A program made the translations under genes and the position numbers. From assembly GCA_903819975.1 (NCBI GenBank), contig CAIJFI010000011.1:1-64000 (forward strand): DNA of 64,000 nt. The letters run 5' to 3'. The DNA is from an uncultured Bacteroidota bacterium. Its GTDB lineage: Bacteria > Bacteroidota > Bacteroidia > Chitinophagales > Chitinophagaceae. Positions 25,995 through 36,196 of the stretch are shown piece after piece (positions within the stretch are counted from its first letter, which is position 1; each line of letters begins with the position of its first letter). The notes below the pieces were generated by a model. The model searched no databases. It was not told the origin of the DNA and was given only the letters and a program-made list of their open reading frames with translations.

Positions 25995-28900
25995 ATGAAA
26001 AAACTTGTATTGGGTTTTATGCTAACCTTTGCCGTTTTAGGCTTGTTCGCACAAAACATTTCAGTAACTGGTAAGGTTACAGACGAAAATGGGGCACCAT
26101 TGGATGGCGTTTCAATTAAACTAAAAGGAACAAATAAAGGAACTCAAACTAACAATGGAGGTACTTTCCAAATTGCTGCACAATCTGGGGCTACTCTTAC
26201 ATTTAGTTATGTTGGTTTCAACAGCTTTGATAAAAAGATAGCTGACGCTACACCTTTGGTTATTAAATTAACTAAGACAAATTCTAACCTTGATGAGGTG
26301 GTAGTTATTGGTTATCAAAGTGTTAAGCGTAAAGATGTAATGGCTTCTGTAGCATCTATTGGGGCTAAAGACTTAAAAGATATACCTATTAACTCAGCTG
26401 CTGAGGCATTGAACGGACGTTTAGCGGGTGTTACAGCATCTACTGCCGAAGGTTCTCCAGACGCTCAAGTTAGAATTAGAGTAAGAGGTGGTATGTCAAT
26501 TACTGGTGACAACTCTCCTTTATATATATTAGATGGAGTTCAGGTTGAAAATGCCTTAGGATTAATTTCTCCTCAAGACATTCAATCTATCGACGTATTA
26601 AAAGACGCCGCTGCTACTGCTATTTATGGCGCTAGAGGTGCTAATGGTGTAATTGTTATTACTACTAAAAAAGGTCGCTCAGGTAAAATGCAAGTTACTT
26701 ATAACGCATTTTATGGCGTTAAAGACTTAGCTAAAGAATTAGGTGTTTTAACCCCTTATGACTATGCTACTTACCAATATGAAAGATCATTAGGTAATGC
26801 AACTGATAGCACCAACTTCGTAAAAAACTTTGGTTCATTTAATAATTTAGCTGCACTTAAAACAGTTAATCCTGTTGATTGGCAAAAAGAAGCTTTTGGA
26901 AATACTGGTATCATGCAGTCTCATAATTTGTCTGTGTTTGGTGGCTCTAATAAGTTTACTTACAACTTTGGTGCTACTTCAAACGATGATAAAGCAGTTG
27001 TGAGAAATTCTGGATTAAGAAGAGAAATTTTAACTGCTAAATTTGAATACCAACCTATTCAAAAATTAAAAATTGGCGTGTCTACAAGATATAACTACCA
27101 AACTGTGTTTGGGGCTGGTGTATCAAGTGATGCTGGTTCTTCATACAACAGATTAAGAAATGCTGTTCGTTACAGACCATATTTATCAGCTAACCAATCA
27201 TTATTTGATGCAGATCCTATGGCGGATCCTGCTGTGGGTAACGGTTTGAACTTGGTTAACCCAATTGAATTATCAGATCAGGAATACCGTAAAAAAACAA
27301 CGGAAGTTAAAAACGTAACAGCTACACTTACTTATAATATTCTTAAGAATTTATCTTTCACTTCTACTTATGGTTATAACGATAACGTAGTAGTTGATAG
27401 AAAATTTAGTGATTCAATTACTCCATACTCTGTATTACAAGGTTCTAAGAAACCAATTATGAGTAAGGATACCATTCAAGGAACTACTTATACTAATTCA
27501 AACGTATTAACTTACAATTTAAGCAACTACAAAGACAAGCATAATTTTAGTTTCTTAGTGGGTGAAGAAACGTATGAGTTAGATTCAAGAACTGGAAATA
27601 GTTTATACAAATTATATCCTAATGGTACAACTCCAGATCAAGCACTTTTATATAAAGTAGCTGGTACCACATTTGCAGGTTATCCTAAATTGCAAAAAAG
27701 CGTTTACACTAACTTATCTTTCTTTAGTAGAATGACATATTCTTACTTAGATAAATATTTATTTAGTGCGAATGTACGTGCGGATGGTGCTTCTAAATTT
27801 TCTGAAACAAATCGTTGGGGTTACTTCCCTTCAGGTTCATTTGCTTGGAGAGTTAAGAAAGAAAAATTCCTTGAAAACGTAGACGCGATTAGCGATATGA
27901 AAATAAGAGTAGGTTATGGTACTGTTGGTAACAACCGTATTAATGACTATTTATATTTAAACACATTTAACAATAATGGTTCTTACTATTATGGTTTAGG
28001 TGGTCAAACTACTTATGGTTATTCTTCGGCTGGTTTAGTAAACACCGATTTACTTTGGGAGTCTACAATTAGCCGTAACATTGGTTTAGACATTAGTTTC
28101 TTTAAGAAATTTAATTTAACTGTTGATGTTTATAATAATAGTTCGAGCAATTTGTTATTGAACGTTCCAATTGCTTCTACTTATGGTTATAGCACACAGT
28201 TACAAAATATTGGTAAAACTTCTAATAAAGGTGTTGAGGTTAACTTAAGTGCTGCATTGGTTTCTACAAAAGACTTTACTTGGAATGCGAACTTCAACAT
28301 TTCATTCAACAAGAATTTAGTGGAAGCTTTAGGAGTGAATCAAAACTATTTTTATCCTGCAGCTAGCTGGGGTGTATCTGGACAACCTACAGACTATATC
28401 ACAAAGATTGGTCAACCAGTTGGATCTATGTACGGCTTAGTTGCTGACGGAATGTATCGTCCTAGTGACTTTGATTACAACGCTGCGACAGGAGTATATA
28501 CTTTGAAAGCGGGTGTAGTTAACAACTCTGCTATTATTGGTACAGTTCAACCAGGTGCTATTAAATACAAGGATTTAAATGGTGATGGCAAAATTGACTT
28601 AAACAACGACCGTCAAATTATTGGCAACCCAACTCCTAAATTTAGCGGTGGTTTCAATAACCAATTTGCTTATAAAAATTGGGACATGAGTGTGTTTGTA
28701 AACTTTGTTTACGGAAATACTATTTACAATGCTAATAAAGTGGAGCTTACAAACGGTTACACTGGTAATGCTAACTTATTAGATGTAATGAAAGATCGTT
28801 GGAAATTAGTTGGACCAGATGGAGCTATTTTACAATATGTAAACTCAGCTGGTCAAGTAATAGGAGTTGATCCTGCTTACTTAACAACTGCAAACATCAA

Positions 28901-29210
28901 TGCAAAAATTTGGCAGCCACTTAAGAGTGCTGGTGCTTTCTACCCATCTTCATGGGCTATGGAAGACGGTTCTTTCTTAAGAATTAATAATGTAACAATT
29001 GGACATACAATTAGCTCAAAACAATTGTCAAAACTTAAAATCAACAAATTAAGATTTTACTTAACAGGCAATAACTTGGCAGTATTTACAAACTACACAG
29101 GTTATGATCCAGAAGTGAGTGTTTCAAGTAATGGTTTAACTCCAGGCTTGGACTACTCGGCATATCCAAAAAGTAGATCATTCATCTTTGGTTTAAATGC
29201 CACTTTTTAA
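25995..29210 (+). CDS. SusC-like TonB-dependent outer-membrane transporter
   Basis: This is a 1071-aa protein. A signal peptide (MKKLVLGFMLTFAVLGLFAQ) is followed by a carboxypeptidase-like regulatory domain (about 22-100) and a TonB box region NLDEVVVIGYQ. The plug has the SusC signatures SPLYILDGVQ and DVLKDAAATAIYGARGANGV. The C-terminal 22-strand barrel ends in a terminal Phe (FGLNATF). It imports oligosaccharides with its SusD partner; pectin fragments are inferred from the enzymes next to it. The ATG at 25995 is preferred over a TTG at 25965. Confidence 0.95.
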   Translation: MKKLVLGFMLTFAVLGLFAQNISVTGKVTDENGAPLDGVSIKLKGTNKGTQTNNGGTFQIAAQSGATLTFSYVGFNSFDKKIADATPLVIKLTKTNSNLDEVVVIGYQSVKRKDVMASVASIGAKDLKDIPINSAAEALNGRLAGVTASTAEGSPDAQVRIRVRGGMSITGDNSPLYILDGVQVENALGLISPQDIQSIDVLKDAAATAIYGARGANGVIVITTKKGRSGKMQVTYNAFYGVKDLAKELGVLTPYDYATYQYERSLGNATDSTNFVKNFGSFNNLAALKTVNPVDWQKEAFGNTGIMQSHNLSVFGGSNKFTYNFGATSNDDKAVVRNSGLRREILTAKFEYQPIQKLKIGVSTRYNYQTVFGAGVSSDAGSSYNRLRNAVRYRPYLSANQSLFDADPMADPAVGNGLNLVNPIELSDQEYRKKTTEVKNVTATLTYNILKNLSFTSTYGYNDNVVVDRKFSDSITPYSVLQGSKKPIMSKDTIQGTTYTNSNVLTYNLSNYKDKHNFSFLVGEETYELDSRTGNSLYKLYPNGTTPDQALLYKVAGTTFAGYPKLQKSVYTNLSFFSRMTYSYLDKYLFSANVRADGASKFSETNRWGYFPSGSFAWRVKKEKFLENVDAISDMKIRVGYGTVGNNRINDYLYLNTFNNNGSYYYGLGGQTTYGYSSAGLVNTDLLWESTISRNIGLDISFFKKFNLTVDVYNNSSSNLLLNVPIASTYGYSTQLQNIGKTSNKGVEVNLSAALVSTKDFTWNANFNISFNKNLVEALGVNQNYFYPAASWGVSGQPTDYITKIGQPVGSMYGLVADGMYRPSDFDYNAATGVYTLKAGVVNNSAIIGTVQPGAIKYKDLNGDGKIDLNNDRQIIGNPTPKFSGGFNNQFAYKNWDMSVFVNFVYGNTIYNANKVELTNGYTGNANLLDVMKDRWKLVGPDGAILQYVNSAGQVIGVDPAYLTTANINAKIWQPLKSAGAFYPSSWAMEDGSFLRINNVTIGHTISSKQLSKLKINKLRFYLTGNNLAVFTNYTGYDPEVSVSSNGLTPGLDYSAYPKSRSFIFGLNATF

Positions 29211-29236
29211 TTGACAAAATTTTAAAAATTACAGTT

Positions 29237-31042
29237 ATGTTTAATAAATCTATTTATAAATATTTTATAGCATTATTGCTTCCAATTACAATCTTATCGG
29301 GATGTAAGAAATATTTAGATCAAAAACCAATCACAGAATTAGGTACCGATATGGTATTTAGTGATGTGCCTAGCGCAACTAAAGCAGTTGTGTCTGTTTA
29401 CAGCCGTTTAGTAGGCGATGCTGGTTACGGTATTCGTTTGAGTCTTTACTACCCAGTAGATAACGACGAAATGCAAGGACCAACTGGTGCTGCCGATAAC
29501 GATCGTCGTGATATTGCACGTTATAGTGCTACTTCGGGTAATGCTCAAATTACCAATCCATTTAACCAATTGTTTACAGGTATCGAATTCGCAAACAACT
29601 GTATTGATAATATTCCAGCAATGGCTAAATACACTACAGGTACCGATCAAGAAAAGAAGCAATTACAACGTTTATATGGTGAGTCTTTAACATTACGTGC
29701 TCAATTTTATTTAGAAGCTATCAGAAACTGGGGTGACTTGCCTGCGCATTTCACATCGGCTTCAAATTTGGCAAACGCTAATCCTTTCCCTAAAGCAACA
29801 GATAGAGATTCTTTATATGAAGTGCTTTTAAACGATTTAAAAACTGCTGCGGCTTTAGTGCCTTGGAGAAAAGACGTAACAACTATCGGAGATCCAGTTA
29901 GCGAAAGAATTACAAAAGGTGCTGTTAAAGCATTAAGAGCAAGAATCGCATTATTCAGAGCAGGTTATTCATTAAGAAAGAACGGTCAAATGGCACAAGG
30001 TTCAAACCCTGCTACTTATTATAAAATTGCATTGGATGAAACTGCCGAAATTATTGCTTCAGGCCAACATAGTTTAAATACAAGCTTTAAAGCATTATGG
30101 AGAGATCAAGTAGGTGCAAGAGTATCTGCTGATCCGGATGGTGAATTAATGTTCCAAGCAAGTGCAACTGGTAGAACTGGTGTTGGTGATACTAAATTAG
30201 GTTACTACGATGGTCCTACAGTTGGAACTTATGGTAACAAAAGTATCAATGTATTGCCTTCTTATTTTTATGCATTTGATTCAACTGACTTAAGAAGAGA
30301 TGTTACTTGTGCTGCATATAATGTAAACGCTGATGGTCTTACTAAAGTTGGTCAAGCAATTACTGCAATCAACGATGGTAAGTATAGAAGAGATTGGATT
30401 TCTAATCCAGCAATTGCTGCAAACGATGCGGTTCAATACTTAAGTTTAAAATGGCAAATCATTAGATATGCTGATGTATTGTTAATGCATGCAGAAGCAG
30501 AAAACCAATTAAATGGTCCAACTGCTGCTGCTTATAATGATGTTAATCAAGTGCGCAGAAGAGGTTACGGTAAATCAATTACTACTGCAGATGCAACTGT
30601 AGATTTACCAGCTGGCTTATCTCAAGCTGATTTCTTTAAAGCAATTGTAAAAGAGCGTTCTTTAGAATTAGGCGGAGAAGGTATTAGAAAGTATGACCTA
30701 ATTCGTTGGAACTTATTAGCAACAACACTTGCTAATACTAAAGCTACATTATTAGCAATGTCTACTTTGTCAGGAGCTTGGTCAACATTGCCAACATCAA
30801 TGTACTTTAAAACAAATAACACTGCAGACGATGTTACTGCATGGAGCAACTCATTCTACAAAGCTGCACCAACATCTACTCCAACAGGAACTACAAAAGT
30901 TGTTTGGATGAGTGCTGCAATTAATACAACAGCATTATCTCGTTTTGCAACAGGATTTACTACAGGTAAATCAGAGTTACTTCCAATTCCTCAACCGGTA
31001 TTGGATGCCAACTTTAACATGAAGCAAAATCCTGGATACTAA
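29237..31042 (+). CDS. SusD-like nutrient-binding outer-membrane lipoprotein
   Basis: This is a 601-aa protein with a lipobox (ILSGC, Cys23), the SusD start KKYLDQKPITEL, and RagB/SusD domains. TPR-like segments include GESLTLRAQFYLEAIRNWGDLP. The conserved C-terminal block is NQVRRRGYGK...KERSLELGGEGIRKYDLIRW, interrupted by a short linker. It caps the SusC barrel and binds glycans. It follows susC by 26 nt, and a terminator follows it. Confidence 0.95.
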   Translation: MFNKSIYKYFIALLLPITILSGCKKYLDQKPITELGTDMVFSDVPSATKAVVSVYSRLVGDAGYGIRLSLYYPVDNDEMQGPTGAADNDRRDIARYSATSGNAQITNPFNQLFTGIEFANNCIDNIPAMAKYTTGTDQEKKQLQRLYGESLTLRAQFYLEAIRNWGDLPAHFTSASNLANANPFPKATDRDSLYEVLLNDLKTAAALVPWRKDVTTIGDPVSERITKGAVKALRARIALFRAGYSLRKNGQMAQGSNPATYYKIALDETAEIIASGQHSLNTSFKALWRDQVGARVSADPDGELMFQASATGRTGVGDTKLGYYDGPTVGTYGNKSINVLPSYFYAFDSTDLRRDVTCAAYNVNADGLTKVGQAITAINDGKYRRDWISNPAIAANDAVQYLSLKWQIIRYADVLLMHAEAENQLNGPTAAAYNDVNQVRRRGYGKSITTADATVDLPAGLSQADFFKAIVKERSLELGGEGIRKYDLIRWNLLATTLANTKATLLAMSTLSGAWSTLPTSMYFKTNNTADDVTAWSNSFYKAAPTSTPTGTTKVVWMSAAINTTALSRFATGFTTGKSELLPIPQPVLDANFNMKQNPGY

Positions 31043-31062
31043 TATTTAATAGACTATATTTA

Positions 31063-31092
31063 ATAAGGCAGTTTTTACTGCCTTATTTTTTT
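31063..31092 (+). terminator. Terminator or attenuator after the susCD pair
   Basis: A perfect 10-bp stem (ATAAGGCAGT and its complement) with a TTTT loop is followed by seven T. The downstream enzyme genes have no obvious promoter, so read-through of this hairpin probably sets their lower expression. Confidence 0.85.
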
Positions 31093-31111
31093 ACTTTTAC
31101 TTTCTACAATT

Positions 31112-32497
31112 ATGAAATTACGCCCCCTTTTTTTCGTATTGGCTTTATCTTTTGCTGCATTGTCAATGCAAGCTCAACAAATTGCATTTCCTAGTGCCGA
31201 AGGTTTTGGCAAGTATACAAAAGGAGGTAGAGGTGGAGTTGTATTAAAAGTGACTAATCTTAATGACGAAGGCCCTGGAAGCTTTAGAGCTGCTGCAACA
31301 AAAAAAGGTCCACGCATTATTATATTTGATGTATCTGGAACCATTCATCTTCAAACAAAATTATCCATACTAGGTGATGTTACCATTGCAGGTCAAACTG
31401 CGCCAGGTGACGGGATATGCTTAGCAGATCAGTCTGTTGGCATTGGTGGAGACAATACCATTATTAGGTATCTACGTTTTAGATTAGGGGATAAATTTCA
31501 GAACAAAGGAATGGTAGACTTAAGCGGGGACGATGATGCATTTGGCGGCAACAAACATCATAATGTAATCATTGATCATTGTAGTATGAGTTGGAGCAAT
31601 GACGAAGCGTTTTCTATTTATGGTGGTGACAGTACTACATTACAATGGAATCTTATTGCTGAGCCATTAAATTATTCTTACCATTTTGAAACAGGAGATA
31701 AGGATTTTGAAAAGCATGGGTATGGTGGAATATGGGGTGGAGCACATACTAGTGCACATCATAATTTATTTGCACATTGTGTAAGTAGAAATCCTCGTTT
31801 TAATGGTGCGAGATTGGGTGCAAGTCAGGAGTTTGTAGATTTTAGTAATAATGTAATTTACAACTGGGAACATAATAGTGTGTATGGTGGTGAAGCAGGT
31901 ATGTATAATATGCAAAACAATTATTATCGACCTGGTCCTTCTACTAGTGCTTCCGTTTTAAAAAGAATAGTGAATCCTACTGTTAACGAAACAAGAGGCT
32001 TGGGAGTGTTTTATGTAAATGGTAATTATGTAGATGGAAACGAATCTGTTTCTAAAAACAATCATTTAGGAATTGAGTTTGATTCTAAAATTACAGACGC
32101 ACAAAAGATGAATGCAATTGCATCTAAGCCATTTGAAACAGTTGCCATTAATTTACAAGATCCTAAAGCTGCTTATATTTCGGTATTAAACCATGTAGGT
32201 GCTTCTTATAAAAGAGATACTATGGATTTAAGAATTATTCAAGATGTAGTACTTCGTAGAGGTCAAATTATAGATGTACAAGGCCATTATCCTCATGGTA
32301 CAGCATATGAGAAAACATTAAATGCTTGGCCAGCATTACAAAGCGCTCCAGCATTAGTTGATTCGGACATGGATGGTATGCCAGATGTTTGGGAAACTAA
32401 AATGGGTCTTGATCCAAGTAGGGCTGACGATAAAAACTATACTTTGTCAAAGCAGTTTACAAATATTGAAATGTATTTGAATAGTATTGCACAGTAA
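31112..32497 (+). CDS. Secreted pectate lyase (PL1 family)
   Basis: This is a 461-aa protein with a signal peptide (FFVLALSFAALSMQAQ). The PL1 parallel beta-helix shows FPSAEGFGKYTKGGRGG, GSFRAAATKKGPRIIIFDVSG, the Ca-site region DDDAFGGNKHHNVIIDHCSMSWSND and SRNPRFNGARLG, which contains the catalytic Arg area. It cleaves polygalacturonan by beta-elimination to unsaturated products. It is the first enzyme gene after susCD, followed by acetyl- and methylesterases. Confidence 0.93.
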   Translation: MKLRPLFFVLALSFAALSMQAQQIAFPSAEGFGKYTKGGRGGVVLKVTNLNDEGPGSFRAAATKKGPRIIIFDVSGTIHLQTKLSILGDVTIAGQTAPGDGICLADQSVGIGGDNTIIRYLRFRLGDKFQNKGMVDLSGDDDAFGGNKHHNVIIDHCSMSWSNDEAFSIYGGDSTTLQWNLIAEPLNYSYHFETGDKDFEKHGYGGIWGGAHTSAHHNLFAHCVSRNPRFNGARLGASQEFVDFSNNVIYNWEHNSVYGGEAGMYNMQNNYYRPGPSTSASVLKRIVNPTVNETRGLGVFYVNGNYVDGNESVSKNNHLGIEFDSKITDAQKMNAIASKPFETVAINLQDPKAAYISVLNHVGASYKRDTMDLRIIQDVVLRRGQIIDVQGHYPHGTAYEKTLNAWPALQSAPALVDSDMDGMPDVWETKMGLDPSRADDKNYTLSKQFTNIEMYLNSIAQ

Positions 32498-32507
32498 ATT
32501 AATCTTT

Positions 32508-33257
32508 ATGAAAAAAATTATTCTAGGCATTTTTGTTGCTGTTATTTTTATGTCAGCCGTGCCTCCAAAGAAAATGAAAATATGGTTATGTGGCGATAGT
32601 ACCATTGCCATTAAGCAAACAAGTACTTATCCCGAAACTGGATGGGGCATGCCTTTTGTATATTTTTGGGATTCAAGCGTACAAGTAAACAACCTTGCAA
32701 AAAATGGCAGAAGCACAAAAACATTTATTAGTGAATCACTTTGGCAGCAAGTAGTGGATGGTGCAGAGGAAGGCGATTATGTATTTATACAATTTGGTCA
32801 CAACGATGAGTCTGTAGAAAAAAAAGAAAGATATGCGCCACCAGAAGAATTTAAGGCCAACCTTACAAAGTTTGTAAAAGAGGCGCGTGCACTTAAAGCA
32901 ATACCTATTTTATTAACGCCAGTTTCTAGACGTAAATTTGATACTACAGGTACCGCATTGGAAACACATAAAATATACAGTGCATTGGTTAAAGAAGTTG
33001 CAGTTGCCGAAAATGTTTTATTTATAGACCTTGACACAAAGAGTCGTGCTATTTATCAAGAATTTGGTAAAGAGAATTCAACTTTGTTGTTTATGCAATT
33101 AAAGCCAGGCGAACACCCTAATTATCCTGAGGGAAGAATTGATAATACACATTTTAATGAATTGGGTGCAAGGCTTATTGCGCAATTAGTTTTAAAGGAA
33201 GTAAAGGCATTAAATACTAACTTGAACAATCATATCGTAGTTTCTAAAATTAAGTAA
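32508..33257 (+). CDS. Rhamnogalacturonan acetylesterase (CE12, SGNH hydrolase)
   Basis: This is a 249-aa secreted SGNH hydrolase. Catalytic Ser31 lies in LCGDSTIA. Other blocks are KNGRST, FGHND and the terminal DNTHF with Asp212 and His215. It removes acetyl groups from rhamnogalacturonan or pectin. The ATG at 32508 follows pectate lyase closely. Its stop overlaps the next start by one nucleotide (TAATG), which suggests translational coupling with the pectin methylesterase. Confidence 0.9.
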   Translation: MKKIILGIFVAVIFMSAVPPKKMKIWLCGDSTIAIKQTSTYPETGWGMPFVYFWDSSVQVNNLAKNGRSTKTFISESLWQQVVDGAEEGDYVFIQFGHNDESVEKKERYAPPEEFKANLTKFVKEARALKAIPILLTPVSRRKFDTTGTALETHKIYSALVKEVAVAENVLFIDLDTKSRAIYQEFGKENSTLLFMQLKPGEHPNYPEGRIDNTHFNELGARLIAQLVLKEVKALNTNLNNHIVVSKIK

Positions 33258-34225
33258 TGAAAAAAATCATTTTTTCAATTGTGTCTGTTGGATTATTTGT
33301 TGTTGCTTTTTCGCAATCGGCTAAAAGTAAGTATGATTATACAGTAGCGAAAGACAATTCATCTAAATACCATTCTATTCAGGAAGTACTTAATTTAATT
33401 CCATCTGGCAATAAGAAGCCTGTAAGTGTATTTATAAAAAACGGAGTGTACAATGAAGTTGTTACAGTAGATGCAAGTAAGTCTAACATATTACTAGTGG
33501 GCGAGGATGAGAACAATACAATTATTAGATACGACAATCATTCGGGTGTGCGTGATGCTAATGGAGATACTTTAAACACATGGACCTGTGCGTCGGCTTT
33601 TATTTATGGTAATGACTTTCAGGCACAACATATTAGCTTTAGCAATCAAGCAGGATTTAATGCGGGGCAAGCAGTTGCCTTAAGAGTAGAAGGCAATCGA
33701 GCTTCTTTTTTTAATTGTAAAATGTTAGGATTTCAGGATGTTTTATTTTTAAGTGGCAATGGCGTGAAACATTATTTTCAAGATTGTTATATAGAAGGCA
33801 CCACCGATTTTATTTTTGGTGCTGCTACTGCTTTGTTTGAAAACTGTTTAATCCATAGTAAGAAAAACTCGCACGTTACCGCAGCTTCTACTAATTCAAT
33901 TATTCCATTTGGATTTGTATTTAAGAATTGCAAATTAACAGGCGATACTTCATTAAATAAAGTTTCGTTGGGAAGACCTTGGAGTCCAACAGCAAGTGTA
34001 ACCTACATTAACTGTTGGATTGGAAAACATATAGTAGAGGAAGGTTGGAACAATTGGAAAAATCCTGCGAACGAATTAACTGCAAGATATAGTGAATATA
34101 ATAGTACTGGCCCAGGTGCCAACCCTACAAAGCGTGTTCCTTGGAGCAAACAACTTACTCAAGAACAAGCCGAAGCATTAACCACTTCTAAAATATTTGG
34201 TGTATGGCAGCCAATAAGAAAATAA
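33257..34225 (+). CDS. Pectin methylesterase (CE8), canonical
   Basis: This is a 322-aa secreted protein with a CE8 beta-helix. Catalytic residues are present: the GQAVAL motif, GFQDVLF (Asp161), GTTDFIFG (Asp184) and LGRPW (Arg240). It removes methyl groups from homogalacturonan, exposing it to PL1 and GH28. It starts within the stop of the acetylesterase, and its end overlaps the GH43 start by 22 nt. Confidence 0.94.
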   Translation: MKKIIFSIVSVGLFVVAFSQSAKSKYDYTVAKDNSSKYHSIQEVLNLIPSGNKKPVSVFIKNGVYNEVVTVDASKSNILLVGEDENNTIIRYDNHSGVRDANGDTLNTWTCASAFIYGNDFQAQHISFSNQAGFNAGQAVALRVEGNRASFFNCKMLGFQDVLFLSGNGVKHYFQDCYIEGTTDFIFGAATALFENCLIHSKKNSHVTAASTNSIIPFGFVFKNCKLTGDTSLNKVSLGRPWSPTASVTYINCWIGKHIVEEGWNNWKNPANELTARYSEYNSTGPGANPTKRVPWSKQLTQEQAEALTTSKIFGVWQPIRK

Positions 34226-35769
34226 TATTTATTGCTATTGGTTTATTTTTATTGCAAAGTTTATTTGTAAATAGAGCTCATGCTCAAACTTATACCAACC
34301 CCATAATTCATGAGGACTATTCCGATCCAGATGCGATACGCGTTGGCAATTGGTTTTACATGACTGCCTCAAGTTTTACATCGGTACCTGGTTTGCCTAT
34401 TTTACGTTCAGACGATTTAGTGCATTGGCAATTGATGGGGTATGCATTAATGAATAACGATCCCAAAGATTATTATAAAAAAGTACAACATGGTGCTGGC
34501 GTATGGGCGCCAAGTATTAGATTTCATAATGGAGAATTTTACATTTACTATCCCGATCCTGATTTTGGTATTTATGTAATTAAGACAAAAAATATTCTTG
34601 GAGATTGGTCAGCGCCTAAACTTGTTTTAGCCGGTAAAGGTTTAATTGATCCTTGCCCTTTTTGGGATGACAATGGTAAAGCTTATTTAGTACATGCGTA
34701 TGCAGGTAGCAGAGCAGGCATAAAAAGTATATTGGCCATGAAGGAAATGAATGCTGCTGGTACAAGTATTATTAACGAGGGTCAATTAATTTATGACGGC
34801 CATGGAATGGACAATACCGTAGAAGGCCCTAAGTTATACAAGCGCAATGGATGGTATTACGTATTTGCGCCAGCCGGTGGCGTAGCTACTGGATGGCAAA
34901 TTGTATTAAGGTCTAAAAATATTTATGGTCCTTACGAAAGAAGAAAAGTAATGGAGCAAGGCAATTCTGCAATTAATGGTCCACATCAAGGAGCTTGGGT
35001 GCAAACCAATACTGGACAAGATTGGTTTTTACATTTTCAGGATAAAGGTGCCTATGGTCGTATCACACATTTGCAACCAATGACTTGGAAAAATGATTGG
35101 CCAATTATTGGAGAAGATAAAGACAATGATGGTATTGGCGAACCAGTTACCACTTATGAAATACCAAAGATGTTAAATGCGCATATCCCATTTACACAAA
35201 AAGATGCGCTTAACTTTCAGTGGAATGCTACTCCCGAAAATAATTGGAAACTGACATATCAAAATAAGGAAAGATTTTATGCTGTTTTGAAAACTGATAG
35301 CCTTCCTAATTTATGGAACTTTCCTGCAATGTATTTAAGAAAATTAACTGCCGAAGATTTTACAGTTACAACTCAAATTGATTTTAATTGTTTGCAAATA
35401 GGAGAGCGTGCAGGATTTATTATATTTGGTAAATCTTATGCAGGTTTAGAATTAAGAAATACAGATAAGGGGATGCAGTTAAATTATGTTGAATGTAATA
35501 AAGCGGATAAAGGAAATGAAGAGCAAGTAAAAAATATATTGAACAATGCGCCAAAGAAATTATTTATGCGTATGAATGTAACTGCCGGAGGAATTGCTAG
35601 TTTTGCATATAGTTTGGATGGCGCGGATTTTGAGCGTGTTGGCGGAGAATTTAAAGCGGTGGCTGGGGTGTGGGTAGGCGCAAAAATGGGTTTTTATTGT
35701 GCAAGTAATCATCTAACCAATGACGCTGGTTATTTAGAAATTAAATCATTTACGATTCAAAATAAATAA
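34204..35769 (+). CDS. Glycoside hydrolase family 43 enzyme with C-terminal beta-sandwich
   Basis: This is a 521-aa secreted GH43 five-bladed propeller. The catalytic base is Asp41 (YSDPDA), the pKa modulator Asp149 (LIDPCPFWDD) and the acid Glu207 (VEGPKLY). The C-terminal third (about 335-521) looks like a concanavalin-like domain common in GH43 xylosidases/arabinofuranosidases. It likely trims arabinose or xylose side chains of pectin; the exact linkage is unknown. It overlaps the previous gene and is followed by a DUF4440 gene after 1 nt. Confidence 0.9.
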   Translation: MAANKKIIFIAIGLFLLQSLFVNRAHAQTYTNPIIHEDYSDPDAIRVGNWFYMTASSFTSVPGLPILRSDDLVHWQLMGYALMNNDPKDYYKKVQHGAGVWAPSIRFHNGEFYIYYPDPDFGIYVIKTKNILGDWSAPKLVLAGKGLIDPCPFWDDNGKAYLVHAYAGSRAGIKSILAMKEMNAAGTSIINEGQLIYDGHGMDNTVEGPKLYKRNGWYYVFAPAGGVATGWQIVLRSKNIYGPYERRKVMEQGNSAINGPHQGAWVQTNTGQDWFLHFQDKGAYGRITHLQPMTWKNDWPIIGEDKDNDGIGEPVTTYEIPKMLNAHIPFTQKDALNFQWNATPENNWKLTYQNKERFYAVLKTDSLPNLWNFPAMYLRKLTAEDFTVTTQIDFNCLQIGERAGFIIFGKSYAGLELRNTDKGMQLNYVECNKADKGNEEQVKNILNNAPKKLFMRMNVTAGGIASFAYSLDGADFERVGGEFKAVAGVWVGAKMGFYCASNHLTNDAGYLEIKSFTIQNK

Positions 35770-35770
35770 T

Positions 35771-36196
35771 ATGAAAAAAATAATCTTATTCTTGTGTTTG
35801 TCTTTAGCTATGATTGCATCACAAGCACAATCCAAAAAAGAAATCAAAGTGGCCGATGCAGTAAAGCAATTAACTGCTGCAATGATATCGGGTGACAGAA
35901 CAGCATTAGAGTCTGTAGCATCTGAACACCTTAGCTATGGACACTCTGGCGGACATGTAGAAGGCAAAATAGAATTCGTAGAAAAAATTGCCAGTGGTAA
36001 ATCTGATTTTGTAACAATTGATATTAGCGAGCAAACAATTGATATTGTTGGTAAGACTGCAATTGTAAGACATAGTTTTAATGCAACTACTAATGATGGT
36101 GGCAAGCCAGGCGTAGTTAAACTTAAAGTTTTATTAATTTTTAACAAAGAAAAAGGTGGCTGGAAAATGATTGCTCGACAAGCAGTTAAGGCTTAG
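35771..36196 (+). CDS. Secreted NTF2-like protein (DUF4440/SnoaL-like)
   Basis: This is a 141-aa protein with a signal peptide (LCLSLAMIASQAQ) and an alpha+beta cone domain with DAVKQLTAAMISGDRTALESVASEHLSYGHSGG. The family often has ligand-binding or accessory roles, and no catalytic assignment is possible. It is the last gene of the SusCD-enzyme unit. Its stop overlaps the convergent LacI gene by four nt. Confidence 0.8.
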   Translation: MKKIILFLCLSLAMIASQAQSKKEIKVADAVKQLTAAMISGDRTALESVASEHLSYGHSGGHVEGKIEFVEKIASGKSDFVTIDISEQTIDIVGKTAIVRHSFNATTNDGGKPGVVKLKVLLIFNKEKGGWKMIARQAVKA

